64,000 bases of DNA from Aldehydirespirator sp965219165 (GTDB lineage Bacteria; Actinomycetota; Acidimicrobiia; Acidimicrobiales; Aldehydirespiratoraceae): positions 1,364,001 through 1,428,000 of the forward strand of contig CBDCMW010000002.1 in the NCBI GenBank assembly GCA_965219165.1. The letters run 5' to 3'. This document shows, piece by piece, positions 7,688 through 16,687 of this stretch (the stretch's first letter is position 1; every line of letters starts with the position of its first letter). The notes below the pieces were generated by a model. That model was given only the letters and a program-made list of their open reading frames with translations. It searched no databases and was not told where the DNA came from. The position numbers and the translations under genes are program-made.

Positions 7688-8902
7688 ATGGCTGAATTGA
7701 CGATTGACCGACTGACCGAGGCGGTGGCGGGCGGTTCCGTCGCGCTTCGCTCGACGATGGAGTTGCAGCCCGCCGACGGGCCGGGCGGGAAGGTCTTTCC
7801 CCCGACGTACGCAGCCACGGGCGACCACAAGTACGCCGTCGAGGAGCGGCAGGTGTGTGACCGCGTGGTCACGACGGTGCTGCTCGACTCGGTTGCTTCG
7901 CAAGCCAACCGGGCCGAACTTGCGCTTCTAGACGGCTGGGAGGCCGGAGAGTTGAGCTTCCCGGTCCCCTTCGTGGACTTCGGAGGGGAGGCCGACCTGG
8001 ACGATCTCGGTCGAATCACGGTGCTGGAGGCGCCTCATCGCCTGGCCGACGCGATCTTCCGGGACAGCCTGCTTGAGGGCACGCTGTTCCGGCTCAGCGA
8101 CATTGGCCGAGCCATCACCGACGCCCGACCGGGCAACGCGACGGATCTGTTCCGGTATGCGCCGACGGCTCTGCTGTTCGGGCAGTGGGACTCCACGGGC
8201 CCGAAGGGCGGCCTGGGATCGAAGTTCCAGCGGGCCTATGTTTCCGAGATCGTAGGACTGGACGCTCAGATCGGGCGCAAGGTCGGGAGTCGTATCGACC
8301 CCTTGCAGATCGAACGCGGCGCAGCCGTCGTCTATGAGCACAGCGATCCCCAGCAGAGGTGGACGCTCGACCGCGAGGAGGCACTCCAAGAAAATGGCAA
8401 GCCCAAGCCGGTCGGTGGTGACGGTCGTCCCTCCGAGATCAATCACGGCAACATAGCGCCCTCTATCGATTCGCAGTCGGGCGGCGTCACTATCTCGGCG
8501 GCGCGGCAGACCACGGTGCTGTCGCTGGCCGCGCTCAGGAGGCTGCGCTTCGCGACTCACAGCCGAGAGGCGGAGGTTGCGGCAAGGACGGCGGTGGCAG
8601 CACTGGGTGTGGCCGCCATCGCCTACGGCTACGAGGCCGACCATGACCTTCGGTCTCGGTGCCTGCTGATCCCCGAGCATGCCCCGAAGCTTGAGATGGT
8701 TGGCCGAGGCGGCGATTCGCCAGTTCTGGTCGATGTGGATCGTGCGTTGGCTAGCGGGCTGCTTTCCGAGGCCTCGGCTCGGTCGGCTCGGTCGGGTATC
8801 GGCTGGGAGGATGGCGAGATCGCCCTGACCCCAGCGCCGAAGCTGATCGCGTTGTTGCGGCGCAGCCGCGAGGTGTCCGCCCGCGAGCCTGCCGAGGATT
8901 AG
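7688..8902 (+). CDS. csb1: Type I-G CRISPR Cas7-family protein Csb1
   Basis: 404 residues with an excellent Shine-Dalgarno (AGGAGG at 7677-7682). It matches the GSU0053-type Csb1 family in layout: an early segment with EERQVCDRVVTTVLLDSVASQANRAE, a central FGQWDSTGPKGG, and a helical end. Csb1 is the Cas7 backbone subunit that coats the spacer part of crRNA in type I-G (former I-U) effectors. It lies between the small first gene and csb2, in the order usual for this subtype. Confidence 0.88.
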   Translation: MAELTIDRLTEAVAGGSVALRSTMELQPADGPGGKVFPPTYAATGDHKYAVEERQVCDRVVTTVLLDSVASQANRAELALLDGWEAGELSFPVPFVDFGGEADLDDLGRITVLEAPHRLADAIFRDSLLEGTLFRLSDIGRAITDARPGNATDLFRYAPTALLFGQWDSTGPKGGLGSKFQRAYVSEIVGLDAQIGRKVGSRIDPLQIERGAAVVYEHSDPQQRWTLDREEALQENGKPKPVGGDGRPSEINHGNIAPSIDSQSGGVTISAARQTTVLSLAALRRLRFATHSREAEVAARTAVAALGVAAIAYGYEADHDLRSRCLLIPEHAPKLEMVGRGGDSPVLVDVDRALASGLLSEASARSARSGIGWEDGEIALTPAPKLIALLRRSREVSAREPAED

Positions 8903-8905
8903 CGG

Positions 8906-10645
8906 ATGACCGTTATTGAGGTCCGCTTCCTCACGGGCCGCTACAGCGCAACCTCGCATCACGACCGTGAGCAGGCCGAGTGGCCGCCCCACGGTGCTCG
9001 GCTGTTCTCAGCGATGGTCGCGGCCTGGGCGGACGCAGAATCGCCTGACGGTGGCGAGCGGTCCGCGCTCGAATGGTTGGAAGCTCAGCCGCCTCCCCGA
9101 ATCTCCGCCCCAGAGGCCGTTCCGCGCCGGGTGGTGAGCCATTTCGTACCGGTCAACGACGCGAGCGTGATTCCCCCGTCCCAATATCAGCGTCGGATCC
9201 GCGATGTGGAGGACTTCATCGCTCAGTTCGAGGACGAGGTGGAGGGCTCGCACGGCGAGATGACGCGGAAGGCCGAGCGTCTGCGGGACAAGATCGACTC
9301 GAAGCGCGACGTCGCCTCCCTGGCGGAAAGCGTCGGCAGCACGAACGTTGCGTCGGCTCTGGCGATGCTGCCCGACGGCCGCCGAAAGAAGGAGCGGTAC
9401 TTTCCGTCGGTCACGTTGGAAGCGTCCCAAGCCTGCGACGAAAAGTCTCCGCTACTGGACGTCCGGCACGTGCCGCCGGTCGCCTACTCATGGGACGAGG
9501 CGGCCCCGCCGGAGACGGCGGCGGCGCTGGACGCTCTGTTGACCCGCGTCACCCGACTTGGGCATTCGTCCTCGCTGGTGTCCTGCCGGCTGCGCGACGA
9601 AGCGCCGCCGGCCACCCACACACCCGGAGAGGGCGCACTGATGATGCGCTGGGTTCGGCCCGGCCAGCTCGCAGCGCTCGAACAGGAGCATGGACGGCAT
9701 CAGGCGATCAGGCCCCGCAGTCTGCCGTTCCGAGGGATCCGATACCACGAAGCGGAGCCCTCGAAGGCCGATCGACCAGATCCGCTGATCCCCGCTACCG
9801 CCGGCGACTGGATCGTGTTCGAACTGGAACCCCGCCATCGGCGTATTCCGATGACCCGGACCGTGGAACTCGCCAGAGTCCTGCGAGGGTCGGTCCTGAG
9901 CCATGTGGCGGACCCGCCACCTGAGGGAGTGAGCGGCCACCTCACCGACGGAACCCCGACTTCCGCGCCTCACATCGCCTTCCTCGCTCTGCCGAATGTC
10001 GGCCACGAACACGCCGATGGCCGGATCATGGGTTTGGCGATCGCTCTGCCGGCCGGGCTTGAGGCGGCGGCACGCCAGGCCACGCTGCGCGGGATCGGCA
10101 AGTGGGAGCGTGGGTGCGGTGACCGGCTGCTGCAGTTGCGGATGGGACCCGGCGGCACTGTCGAGATGAAGAGGAAGCAGCCTCCGTTCGCTCTCGTGAG
10201 CCTGCGCTCCTGGGTTTGGGAGCGGCCGTCGCGGTGGTGGACTTCGGCCACTCCCGTAGCGTTGCCCACTCATCCAGGCGATTTCCGCAGGGGAAGCCCC
10301 AGGGTGCGAGCCAGAGCCTGGGCACGCGCCGAGGAGGCCGTCGCCAAGTCCTGCGAGCATGTCGGACTTCCGCAGCCGGTGGACGTGACGGTATCGCTGG
10401 CGCCGTATCTCGTCGGGGCGCGTCAGGCACAGGACTTCCCAGTGTTCAGGCAGGGCCGCGGCGCGAGCGGGGGAGTGGTTCGCAGGCTCGTCCATGCCTC
10501 GGTGCGGTTCTCCGACGAGGTAAGCGGTCCGCTGGTGCTGGGCAGCGGGCGCTTCATGGGCCTAGGACTCATGCGGCCCGTCGCCCCGACTGCTGACCGC
10601 GCCGACGGCGACGGCGCGAACGGCGGGGAGAGCGGCTATGGCTGA
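8906..10645 (+). CDS. csb2: Type I-G CRISPR protein Csb2 (Cas5/Cas6 fusion)
   Basis: 579 residues starting 3 bp after csb1. It follows the GSU0054-type Csb2 family: an N-terminal Cas5-like part (EVRFLTGRYSATSHHDREQAEWPPHGARLFSAMVAAW) and a C-terminal Cas6-like part ending in a glycine-rich stretch, GPLVLGSGRFMGLGLMRPV, typical of RAMP folds. In type I-G this protein is expected to bind the 5' handle and to process pre-crRNA at the repeat hairpin. The end overlaps the cas3 start by 8 bp, indicating one operon. Confidence 0.88.
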   Translation: MTVIEVRFLTGRYSATSHHDREQAEWPPHGARLFSAMVAAWADAESPDGGERSALEWLEAQPPPRISAPEAVPRRVVSHFVPVNDASVIPPSQYQRRIRDVEDFIAQFEDEVEGSHGEMTRKAERLRDKIDSKRDVASLAESVGSTNVASALAMLPDGRRKKERYFPSVTLEASQACDEKSPLLDVRHVPPVAYSWDEAAPPETAAALDALLTRVTRLGHSSSLVSCRLRDEAPPATHTPGEGALMMRWVRPGQLAALEQEHGRHQAIRPRSLPFRGIRYHEAEPSKADRPDPLIPATAGDWIVFELEPRHRRIPMTRTVELARVLRGSVLSHVADPPPEGVSGHLTDGTPTSAPHIAFLALPNVGHEHADGRIMGLAIALPAGLEAAARQATLRGIGKWERGCGDRLLQLRMGPGGTVEMKRKQPPFALVSLRSWVWERPSRWWTSATPVALPTHPGDFRRGSPRVRARAWARAEEAVAKSCEHVGLPQPVDVTVSLAPYLVGARQAQDFPVFRQGRGASGGVVRRLVHASVRFSDEVSGPLVLGSGRFMGLGLMRPVAPTADRADGDGANGGESGYG

Positions 10646-13586
10646 GCTGACCGTCGATGGCTTCGATGCCTACTTCCGAGCTGTCCACGACTGCGAGCCC
10701 TACCCCTGGCAGATGCGGCTCACCCAGGAAGTGCTGGCGTCCGAGAGATGGCCCGAAGTCATCGAACTGCCCACCGGGGCAGGCAAGACGGCCGTGCTCG
10801 ACACCGCCCTGTACACGCTCGCGGCCCGCCCCGGAGTGTTTCCGCGCCGGATCGTTTTCGTCATCGACAGGCGCATCGTCGTTGACCAGGTATATGAGCG
10901 CGCCGACCGCATACGCGACAGGATCGGCCAAGCCAGCGATGGCATCCTGGCTGAGCTGAGGACGCGCCTCAACGGACCCGATGGGCTGGCAGATGCCGAT
11001 AAGCCGCTGGGGGTTGCAGCGCTGCGGGGCGGCATCCCGATCGACGGCGAGTGGGCACGGCGTCCAGATCAGCCCTGGGTGATCGTGTCGACCGTCGACC
11101 AGTTCGGGTCGCGCCTGCTGTTCAGGGGCTACGGAGTGAGTGAGAGGATGCGGCCCGTTCATGCCGGACTCGCTGGCAACGACTGCCTCGTGATCCTTGA
11201 CGAAGTGCATCTGAGCAGAGCCTTCGCCGACACGCTGCAAGATGCGTCATCGACCGGGGAAGTGCCCTCCATCTGCGCGGTTAACTCCGATCTCTTGCCG
11301 CGCCGGTTCCCGGTAGTGGAGATGTCGGCCACGCCTGCGAACGAGCACGCGACGCGCTTCGAGCTGACCGACGACGACCTCGAAGGGTCGCCTCGGCTGA
11401 AGCAGTTGGTGGAGGCATCGAAGCGAGCCGAGCTCGTCAAGGTGGGCGGCACGCGTCCCGCGCACGAGACCGTTCCCGAGAAGGTTGTGGAGCTGATCGG
11501 CAAGCTGCGAGACCGTGAGAAGAGTGTCGGCGTGATCGTCAACCGAGTCCGCACCGCTCGCCTGACCCACGCGGCCCTCCGTGAGAAGGGAATCGCGGCT
11601 CACCTCGTGACAGGCCGGATGCGTCCCATCGACAGGGAGAGTGTGTTGGGGGCGATCAGCCTATGCGTCGACCCGGAGCGGCCTGTGCCACTTGAAGAGC
11701 GCACAGTGGTTGTGTCGACGCAGGCGATAGAGGTCGGTGCTGACTTCAGCTTCGACGCGCTGATCAGCGAGGCCGCTCCAGTTGACAGCCTGCGCCAGCG
11801 GCTCGGACGGCTCGACCGGCGCGGAACGCTGGCCGCGCAGCACGGGGAACCGGCCAGGTGCTGGATACTCGGCGTCGAGTCGGCCATGAAGCCGAAGTCG
11901 CCGGATCCCGTGTACGGCGATGCCGCTCGCATCACCTGGGAGGAGATGGTGGCTCGCGCCGAGGATGGCGAGATTGAGGTTGGTCCGGGAACCGGCCTCC
12001 TCGAACGTCTGCCCGCCGCGGCTCGAGCGCCGCGGCTCGAGGCACCGTTGCTGCTTCCAACCCACATCGACGCATGGTCACAAACCAGCCCCAAGCCGGT
12101 TGTGGATCCGCCCATCAACGAGTTCCTGCACGGCAAGGAGAACGGGCGGGAGCCCGAGGTCTCCGTTGTCTGGCGCTGGGACCGGTCCGACGAGGCCCTC
12201 GCGTGGGTGCCGCCCCGCCCGGCCGAGTTCCTGTCTGTTCCCATTTCTGCTGTACGGAGCTGGCTGCGGCGCGCCGAAGAGGCGCCGGTGGCCGACATCG
12301 CACTCGTGCAGTCGGAGGACGCACCCACCCGGGCCGTGGTCAGCCGGGAGTCGGAGCAACGTCAATTGCAGCGTGTGCGGCGCTGGATTGGCCGCCAGGA
12401 CAGCCTCACCGAAGAGATCGAACGGCCTGCGCAGATCCAGCCGGGCGATCTGATCATCGCCGATCCGATGTTGGGCGGTCTCCGGTACGGCACATGGGAT
12501 CCCGAGGCCCGCCCGACCGACAATCCGGAAGAGACCGGCGGCGACCGGTCCGGGTCCGTGGACGATCTCGGCGACGCGGCCCAGTTCGCATACCGTCGAA
12601 GAGCGACCCTGCGCCTCGATCCACGCCTGTTCCGACAGCTTGACATTCCGGCAGTGCCGAGCCCCGAGCAGGAACGAGACGCATCAGCGATGACACGCGA
12701 GGTGGTCGACCAGTGGCTGTCTGACCTGGCATCGCTACCCGACGGCGCTCTCCCCGACTGGATGGCGGCGGTCGTCGAACGCTTCAGCCCGTCAGGACGA
12801 TTCAATGTCGAACTCGTCTCGTCGCACCCAGAGCCGGACTACTACGTCCTAGTCGAGCGATCGGTCGATCCAGCGGTCCTGGACGACTTCGAGGACGCTC
12901 CGTCCCTCACCGGTACCACGACCACGCTCCGCGATCACCTCGGAGGTGTTGGAGACCGAGTTGCCGACTACGGCTCCCGTTTGGGGCTGTCCGAGGAGCT
13001 CGTTCGGGATCTTCGCTTGGCTGCGGAGCTTCACGACCTTGGCAAGGTCGACTCTCGATTCCAGGCGCAACTCCACGGGCACGACCCGGTGCGCATCGCC
13101 GAGTCGGGCGAGCCGCTCGCGAAGTCGCGTCCTGGTGCGAGAACTCAGAGGGGGCAGTGGCCTCCGGTGAGGCACGAGTTCGGTAGCGTCGTCCTGGCGC
13201 AAGCCAATCCAGCAGTTCTCGATCGGGCCCACGACCCGGACTTGGTGCTCCATCTCGTCGGAACCCACCACGGATTCGGCAGGCCGCTCCCCCAGATCAA
13301 GTCGGATGGAAGGCCGCAATCGCTAAGGGCAGCCGGCCACTTTCAGGATGGGCGCTTCCGGCTCTGTCAAGTCGAGGAGGAGGAGGAGGAATCCCTAGCC
13401 CAGCTGGACAAGGAGGGACTTGTGTGCATGAGCGCGTCCTCCGATCTCGCCGGGACGCCGGTGGCGCTTGAGATGGCTGACAGGTTCTGGCGGTCGCAGG
13501 AGCGCTACGGGCATCACGGGCTCGCCTGGCTGGAGGCCATCCTCCGCTTGGCGGATCATCAGCAGAGCGCTGAGGAGCAACGATGA
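10638..13586 (+). CDS. cas3: Type I-G Cas3 helicase-nuclease with C-terminal HD
   Basis: 982 residues. Walker A LPTGAGKTA (about 44-52) and the DEVH box (188-191) mark a superfamily 2 helicase; VVVSTQAIEVGADFSFDALISE and QRLGRLDRRG are motifs V and VI. The nuclease HD motif sits at the C-terminus (ELHDLGKVDSRF, His799-Asp800), downstream of the helicase, which is the order found in subtype I-G and opposite to most Cas3 proteins. It degrades DNA marked by the effector complex. The stop overlaps the cas8g start (ATGA). Confidence 0.93.
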   Translation: MAELTVDGFDAYFRAVHDCEPYPWQMRLTQEVLASERWPEVIELPTGAGKTAVLDTALYTLAARPGVFPRRIVFVIDRRIVVDQVYERADRIRDRIGQASDGILAELRTRLNGPDGLADADKPLGVAALRGGIPIDGEWARRPDQPWVIVSTVDQFGSRLLFRGYGVSERMRPVHAGLAGNDCLVILDEVHLSRAFADTLQDASSTGEVPSICAVNSDLLPRRFPVVEMSATPANEHATRFELTDDDLEGSPRLKQLVEASKRAELVKVGGTRPAHETVPEKVVELIGKLRDREKSVGVIVNRVRTARLTHAALREKGIAAHLVTGRMRPIDRESVLGAISLCVDPERPVPLEERTVVVSTQAIEVGADFSFDALISEAAPVDSLRQRLGRLDRRGTLAAQHGEPARCWILGVESAMKPKSPDPVYGDAARITWEEMVARAEDGEIEVGPGTGLLERLPAAARAPRLEAPLLLPTHIDAWSQTSPKPVVDPPINEFLHGKENGREPEVSVVWRWDRSDEALAWVPPRPAEFLSVPISAVRSWLRRAEEAPVADIALVQSEDAPTRAVVSRESEQRQLQRVRRWIGRQDSLTEEIERPAQIQPGDLIIADPMLGGLRYGTWDPEARPTDNPEETGGDRSGSVDDLGDAAQFAYRRRATLRLDPRLFRQLDIPAVPSPEQERDASAMTREVVDQWLSDLASLPDGALPDWMAAVVERFSPSGRFNVELVSSHPEPDYYVLVERSVDPAVLDDFEDAPSLTGTTTTLRDHLGGVGDRVADYGSRLGLSEELVRDLRLAAELHDLGKVDSRFQAQLHGHDPVRIAESGEPLAKSRPGARTQRGQWPPVRHEFGSVVLAQANPAVLDRAHDPDLVLHLVGTHHGFGRPLPQIKSDGRPQSLRAAGHFQDGRFRLCQVEEEEEESLAQLDKEGLVCMSASSDLAGTPVALEMADRFWRSQERYGHHGLAWLEAILRLADHQQSAEEQR

Positions 13587-14512
13587 CCGATCTTCAGGGC
13601 ACGGTGCTCCGAGGCCTGCCCGGCGACAATCCCCTGGGCTTCCTGGCAGCGCTCGGCGCGCAGGTAGCCCTGGAACATCAAGGCTTGGACTATCGGCTGC
13701 ACTGGACCGATAGCCCGATTCCGCATCCGGTGGTGAGTCCCTCACTGGACCTCGACGCAATAGCGATGGCCACCCTGGCAGTCGCTCGTGAATGGCTAGC
13801 CGGCCCGGCGCTCTCAAGAGAGATTGATCAAACCCTCAAGGTAGGCGAATGTGATGTTAGGGAGTACCTAAAGCAGAACCGTGGCGTGGGACGCTGCGGC
13901 AAACTAGCCTTCTCGCTCCTTGCGGAAGGGAGTCATTACCATAGCGGTAACGCAATCGGCAAATCAAAGCCAACTGACTTCTATTTCACGGCTGCCCGGC
14001 AGCAGTTTCTCGCTATGGCACGGTCGAGGCTAGAATCTACCAACGCTGAGGATGTTGTAGCCGATATTGGTAATCCATGGCGATACAGCTGTGACGACAA
14101 TTACTCGTTGATGTGGGACTTGCTGGCCGATAGACATCATGCCTACAGCGCAGCTGATCCTAACGATCACAGGATGAATCCAAAGCGCACGAATGCAGGA
14201 GCTGAGTTGCTGGCAATACTTGGAATCAGCCTGTTCTCTTGCTTCGGTCATCGGGGGGCGCTCATGACTCAGAGTTTCCATGGATCCGGTCCAAATAGGA
14301 GACTTGTCTGGCCGTTGTGGTGCTGCCCAGCGAGTCTCCATGGAATCAAAGCTCTCTTGGGTCACGTCACGTCACCTGTAGATGATGTTGAGACCCGCAG
14401 TATGTTCTATCCCGCCTGGGGGATCTCTAGGGTGATGGAGTCCCACATCCGAAGCAGGGGTCAAGGCTTCCGAACGTTTGCACCTCCGTTGGTCGTCTGG
14501 CAGCGCGAGTGA
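13583..14512 (+). CDS. cas8g: Type I-G large subunit Cas8g (Csb3/Cas8u-like)
   Basis: 309 residues. The N-terminus LRGLPGDNPLGFLAALGAQVALEHQG is the recognisable start of the GSU0052/Csb3 and Csx17 group, the large subunits of subtype I-G/I-U effectors, expected to take part in PAM recognition and Cas3 recruitment. Base composition changes inside the gene: from about 13,780 to the end it is visibly richer in A and T (lines counted at 48-57 percent GC, against over 60 percent in cas3 and cas4-cas1), as if this part had been exchanged. Assignment rests on position and the N-terminal motif. Confidence 0.75.
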   Translation: MTDLQGTVLRGLPGDNPLGFLAALGAQVALEHQGLDYRLHWTDSPIPHPVVSPSLDLDAIAMATLAVAREWLAGPALSREIDQTLKVGECDVREYLKQNRGVGRCGKLAFSLLAEGSHYHSGNAIGKSKPTDFYFTAARQQFLAMARSRLESTNAEDVVADIGNPWRYSCDDNYSLMWDLLADRHHAYSAADPNDHRMNPKRTNAGAELLAILGISLFSCFGHRGALMTQSFHGSGPNRRLVWPLWCCPASLHGIKALLGHVTSPVDDVETRSMFYPAWGISRVMESHIRSRGQGFRTFAPPLVVWQRE

Positions 14513-14577
14513 CGTCACCGAGCTTGAAACCGCAGGCCTGCGGCGTGGTGTTCGGGGCGTAGTTTGGCCCCTGTGAC

Positions 14578-16215
14578 GTGACCGACGTTCCTGAGCTTGT
14601 TCCGGCGCGGATGATCAACGAGTTCGAGTATTGCCCACGGCTGTTCTACCTGGAATGGGTGCAGTCACGCTTCGAGCACAATCAGGACACCGTGGAGGGA
14701 CTGTACGTTCACCGGGCGGTCGATGCTGGTGGGGGCCGTATGGGCGAGGCCGACGATCCGCCGTTCAGGCGGGCCAAGTCCGTCGAACTGAGTTCGAAGC
14801 GGCTGGGGCTGATCGCGAAGGCCGACATCATCGAACAGAAGGACGGCGAGGTCGTACCGGTCGAGGTCAAGCGTGGACGGCCGCCCAAGCACGGCCCGGC
14901 ATGGATGCCCGAGAAGGTGCAACTCTGCACCATCGGGCTGCTGCTGCGCGACAACGGCTACGAATGCTCCGAAGGGCAGATCTACTTCGCCGAGACTCGT
15001 AAGCGGGCCACGATCCCTCTCGACGACACGCTCGTGGCGCACACGCTCAACCTCGTCCAGGAGCTTCGCAACGTCGCATCTGCTCCACAGGCTCCTCCGC
15101 CGCTGGTCGACAGCCCGAAGTGTCCGAGATGCTCCCTGGTCGGCATCTGCTTGCCGGATGAGACGAATCTCCACGCAGGCCGGAGTACGGCCGCGCCCCG
15201 CCGGCTGACTCCCCGCGACTCAGCCGCCAGGCCCCTGTATGTGACCGAGCAGGGCGCGCGTGTCGGCATCCGCTCCGGTCGGGTTGTGGTCAGCAAGGAT
15301 CGAGAGGAGCTTCAGCAGATCCGCCTCATCGATGTCTCACAGATCTCCCTGTACGGCAACGTCCAGATCAGCAGCCAAATGATGCGAGCAGCGTTCCGAG
15401 AGGAGATACCGGTCTGCTGGTTCTCGTACGGAGGATGGTTCCAAGGCATCGCAGAGGGCCTTCCGTCGAAGCATGTCGATCTCCGCAGACGCCAAGTCGC
15501 GATTGCGGAGCAGGCGGGACTCCCGATCGCTCAGTCGATGATCGAGGGCAAACTCCGGAACTCTCGGACCTTCTTGAGGCGCAACGCTCGCTCGGATGTT
15601 CAACGGGTGCTGCTACAGCTCAAATCGCTTGCCGACGAGGTGGCGGAGAGCGACTCGATCGAGAGTCTGTTGGGCATGGAAGGAGCTGGCGCCCGCCTAT
15701 ATTTCTCGAAGTTCGAATCGATGATCCGAGATCAGAGCTTGGGGGTGTTCGACTTCAACGGACGCAATCGGCGGCCACCCAAGGACCGCATCAATTGCCT
15801 GCTCTCATTCGTGTACTCGCTCCTGACGAAAGATCTGACAGCGGTCACGATCGGAGTCGGATTCGATCCGTACCTCGGAGTATTTCACCGACCCCGGTTC
15901 GGGCGTCCTGCCCTTGCGCTGGACCTGGCCGAGGAGTTCCGTCCACTGGTGGCGGAGTCCGTTGTGCTCAACGCGATCAACAACGGGGAAGTCGGACCCA
16001 ATGACTTTTTGAGTCGTGCCGGTGGTGTGTCGCTCACTCAGGACGGCAGGCGGTCAGTGCTGTCAGCATATGAGCGAAGACTCGATACTCAGGTGACTCA
16101 CCCCACGTACGGTTACAAGATCACCTATAGGCGTGTCTTCGAGGTTCAAGCCCGCGTTCTCGCCGCCTACCTGTTGGGGGAGATTCCCCGATACACCCCA
16201 TTCATGACGAGGTAG
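14578..16215 (+). CDS. cas4-cas1: Cas4-Cas1 fusion, spacer acquisition
   Basis: 545 residues from GTG 14578. Residues 1 to about 200 are Cas4: FEYCPRLFYLEW (Cys19) and CPRCSLVGIC (Cys182, 185, 191) supply four cysteines for an Fe-S cluster, with a VPVEVKRGR nuclease core between them. From about 220 it is Cas1, with catalytic Glu368 (MEGAGARLYF), His437 (VFHRPRFGRP) and Asp449 (ALDLAEEFRP). Fusion of Cas4 and Cas1 is characteristic of type I-G/I-U, where Cas4 helps select PAM-bearing prespacers. It works with Cas2 four bases downstream. Confidence 0.94.
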   Translation: MTDVPELVPARMINEFEYCPRLFYLEWVQSRFEHNQDTVEGLYVHRAVDAGGGRMGEADDPPFRRAKSVELSSKRLGLIAKADIIEQKDGEVVPVEVKRGRPPKHGPAWMPEKVQLCTIGLLLRDNGYECSEGQIYFAETRKRATIPLDDTLVAHTLNLVQELRNVASAPQAPPPLVDSPKCPRCSLVGICLPDETNLHAGRSTAAPRRLTPRDSAARPLYVTEQGARVGIRSGRVVVSKDREELQQIRLIDVSQISLYGNVQISSQMMRAAFREEIPVCWFSYGGWFQGIAEGLPSKHVDLRRRQVAIAEQAGLPIAQSMIEGKLRNSRTFLRRNARSDVQRVLLQLKSLADEVAESDSIESLLGMEGAGARLYFSKFESMIRDQSLGVFDFNGRNRRPPKDRINCLLSFVYSLLTKDLTAVTIGVGFDPYLGVFHRPRFGRPALALDLAEEFRPLVAESVVLNAINNGEVGPNDFLSRAGGVSLTQDGRRSVLSAYERRLDTQVTHPTYGYKITYRRVFEVQARVLAAYLLGEIPRYTPFMTR

Positions 16216-16219
16216 TCCC

Positions 16220-16519
16220 ATGTCCGCCGGCAGGTCGCGCTATCTAGTGAGTTACGACATCAGCGACCCCAAGCGCCTCAGGCGGGTGCACAAGACGGTC
16301 AAGGACTTCGGCTGGCCGATGCAGTACAGTGTCTTCATATGTGATCTAGATGCCTTAGAGATGCTGACCCTCAAGCAGGAGGTTGGTGCAATCATTCACC
16401 ACGGGGAAGATTCTGTAGCCTTCGTGAATCTCGGTCCGCCTGCAAGCCGCGGCCGCGAGTGCTTCGACTTCATGGGGATGCGGACGGCGCTGCCGACGTC
16501 TGGGCCAACGATTATCTGA
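16220..16519 (+). CDS. cas2: Cas2, spacer acquisition
   Basis: 99 residues. SRYLVSYDISDPKRLRRVHK is the conserved first strand and helix of Cas2, with the metal-site aspartate in YDISD, and MQYSVFICDLD is the second conserved block. It bridges Cas1 dimers in the integration complex. It follows cas4-cas1 by 4 bp, and the leader and array begin directly after it. Confidence 0.93.
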   Translation: MSAGRSRYLVSYDISDPKRLRRVHKTVKDFGWPMQYSVFICDLDALEMLTLKQEVGAIIHHGEDSVAFVNLGPPASRGRECFDFMGMRTALPTSGPTII

Positions 16520-16687
16520 TGCGAGCGCTACGGTGAGCGGTCAAGTCCCAAGGACCGCTCGTCGCCTGGTCACGATAGGTAAGTTGCAGCTTGACAACCG
16601 ATTGAGACACCTTCGAAGCGCACGCTTCCAAGACCGCTCGCAAACGCCCGCGAACGGGCAGGTCAGATAGACCAAATCAGGCGAGCG
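16520..16687 (+). promoter_or_regulatory. CRISPR leader
   Basis: 168 bp between cas2 and the first repeat with no gene. It contains a consensus -35 hexamer TTGACA (16591-16596), but no convincing -10 at the right distance. It is called the leader end because repeats next to it are uniform, while those at the far end are degenerate. Transcription toward higher coordinates also puts ATTGAAGC at the 5' handle of each crRNA. Confidence 0.7.
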
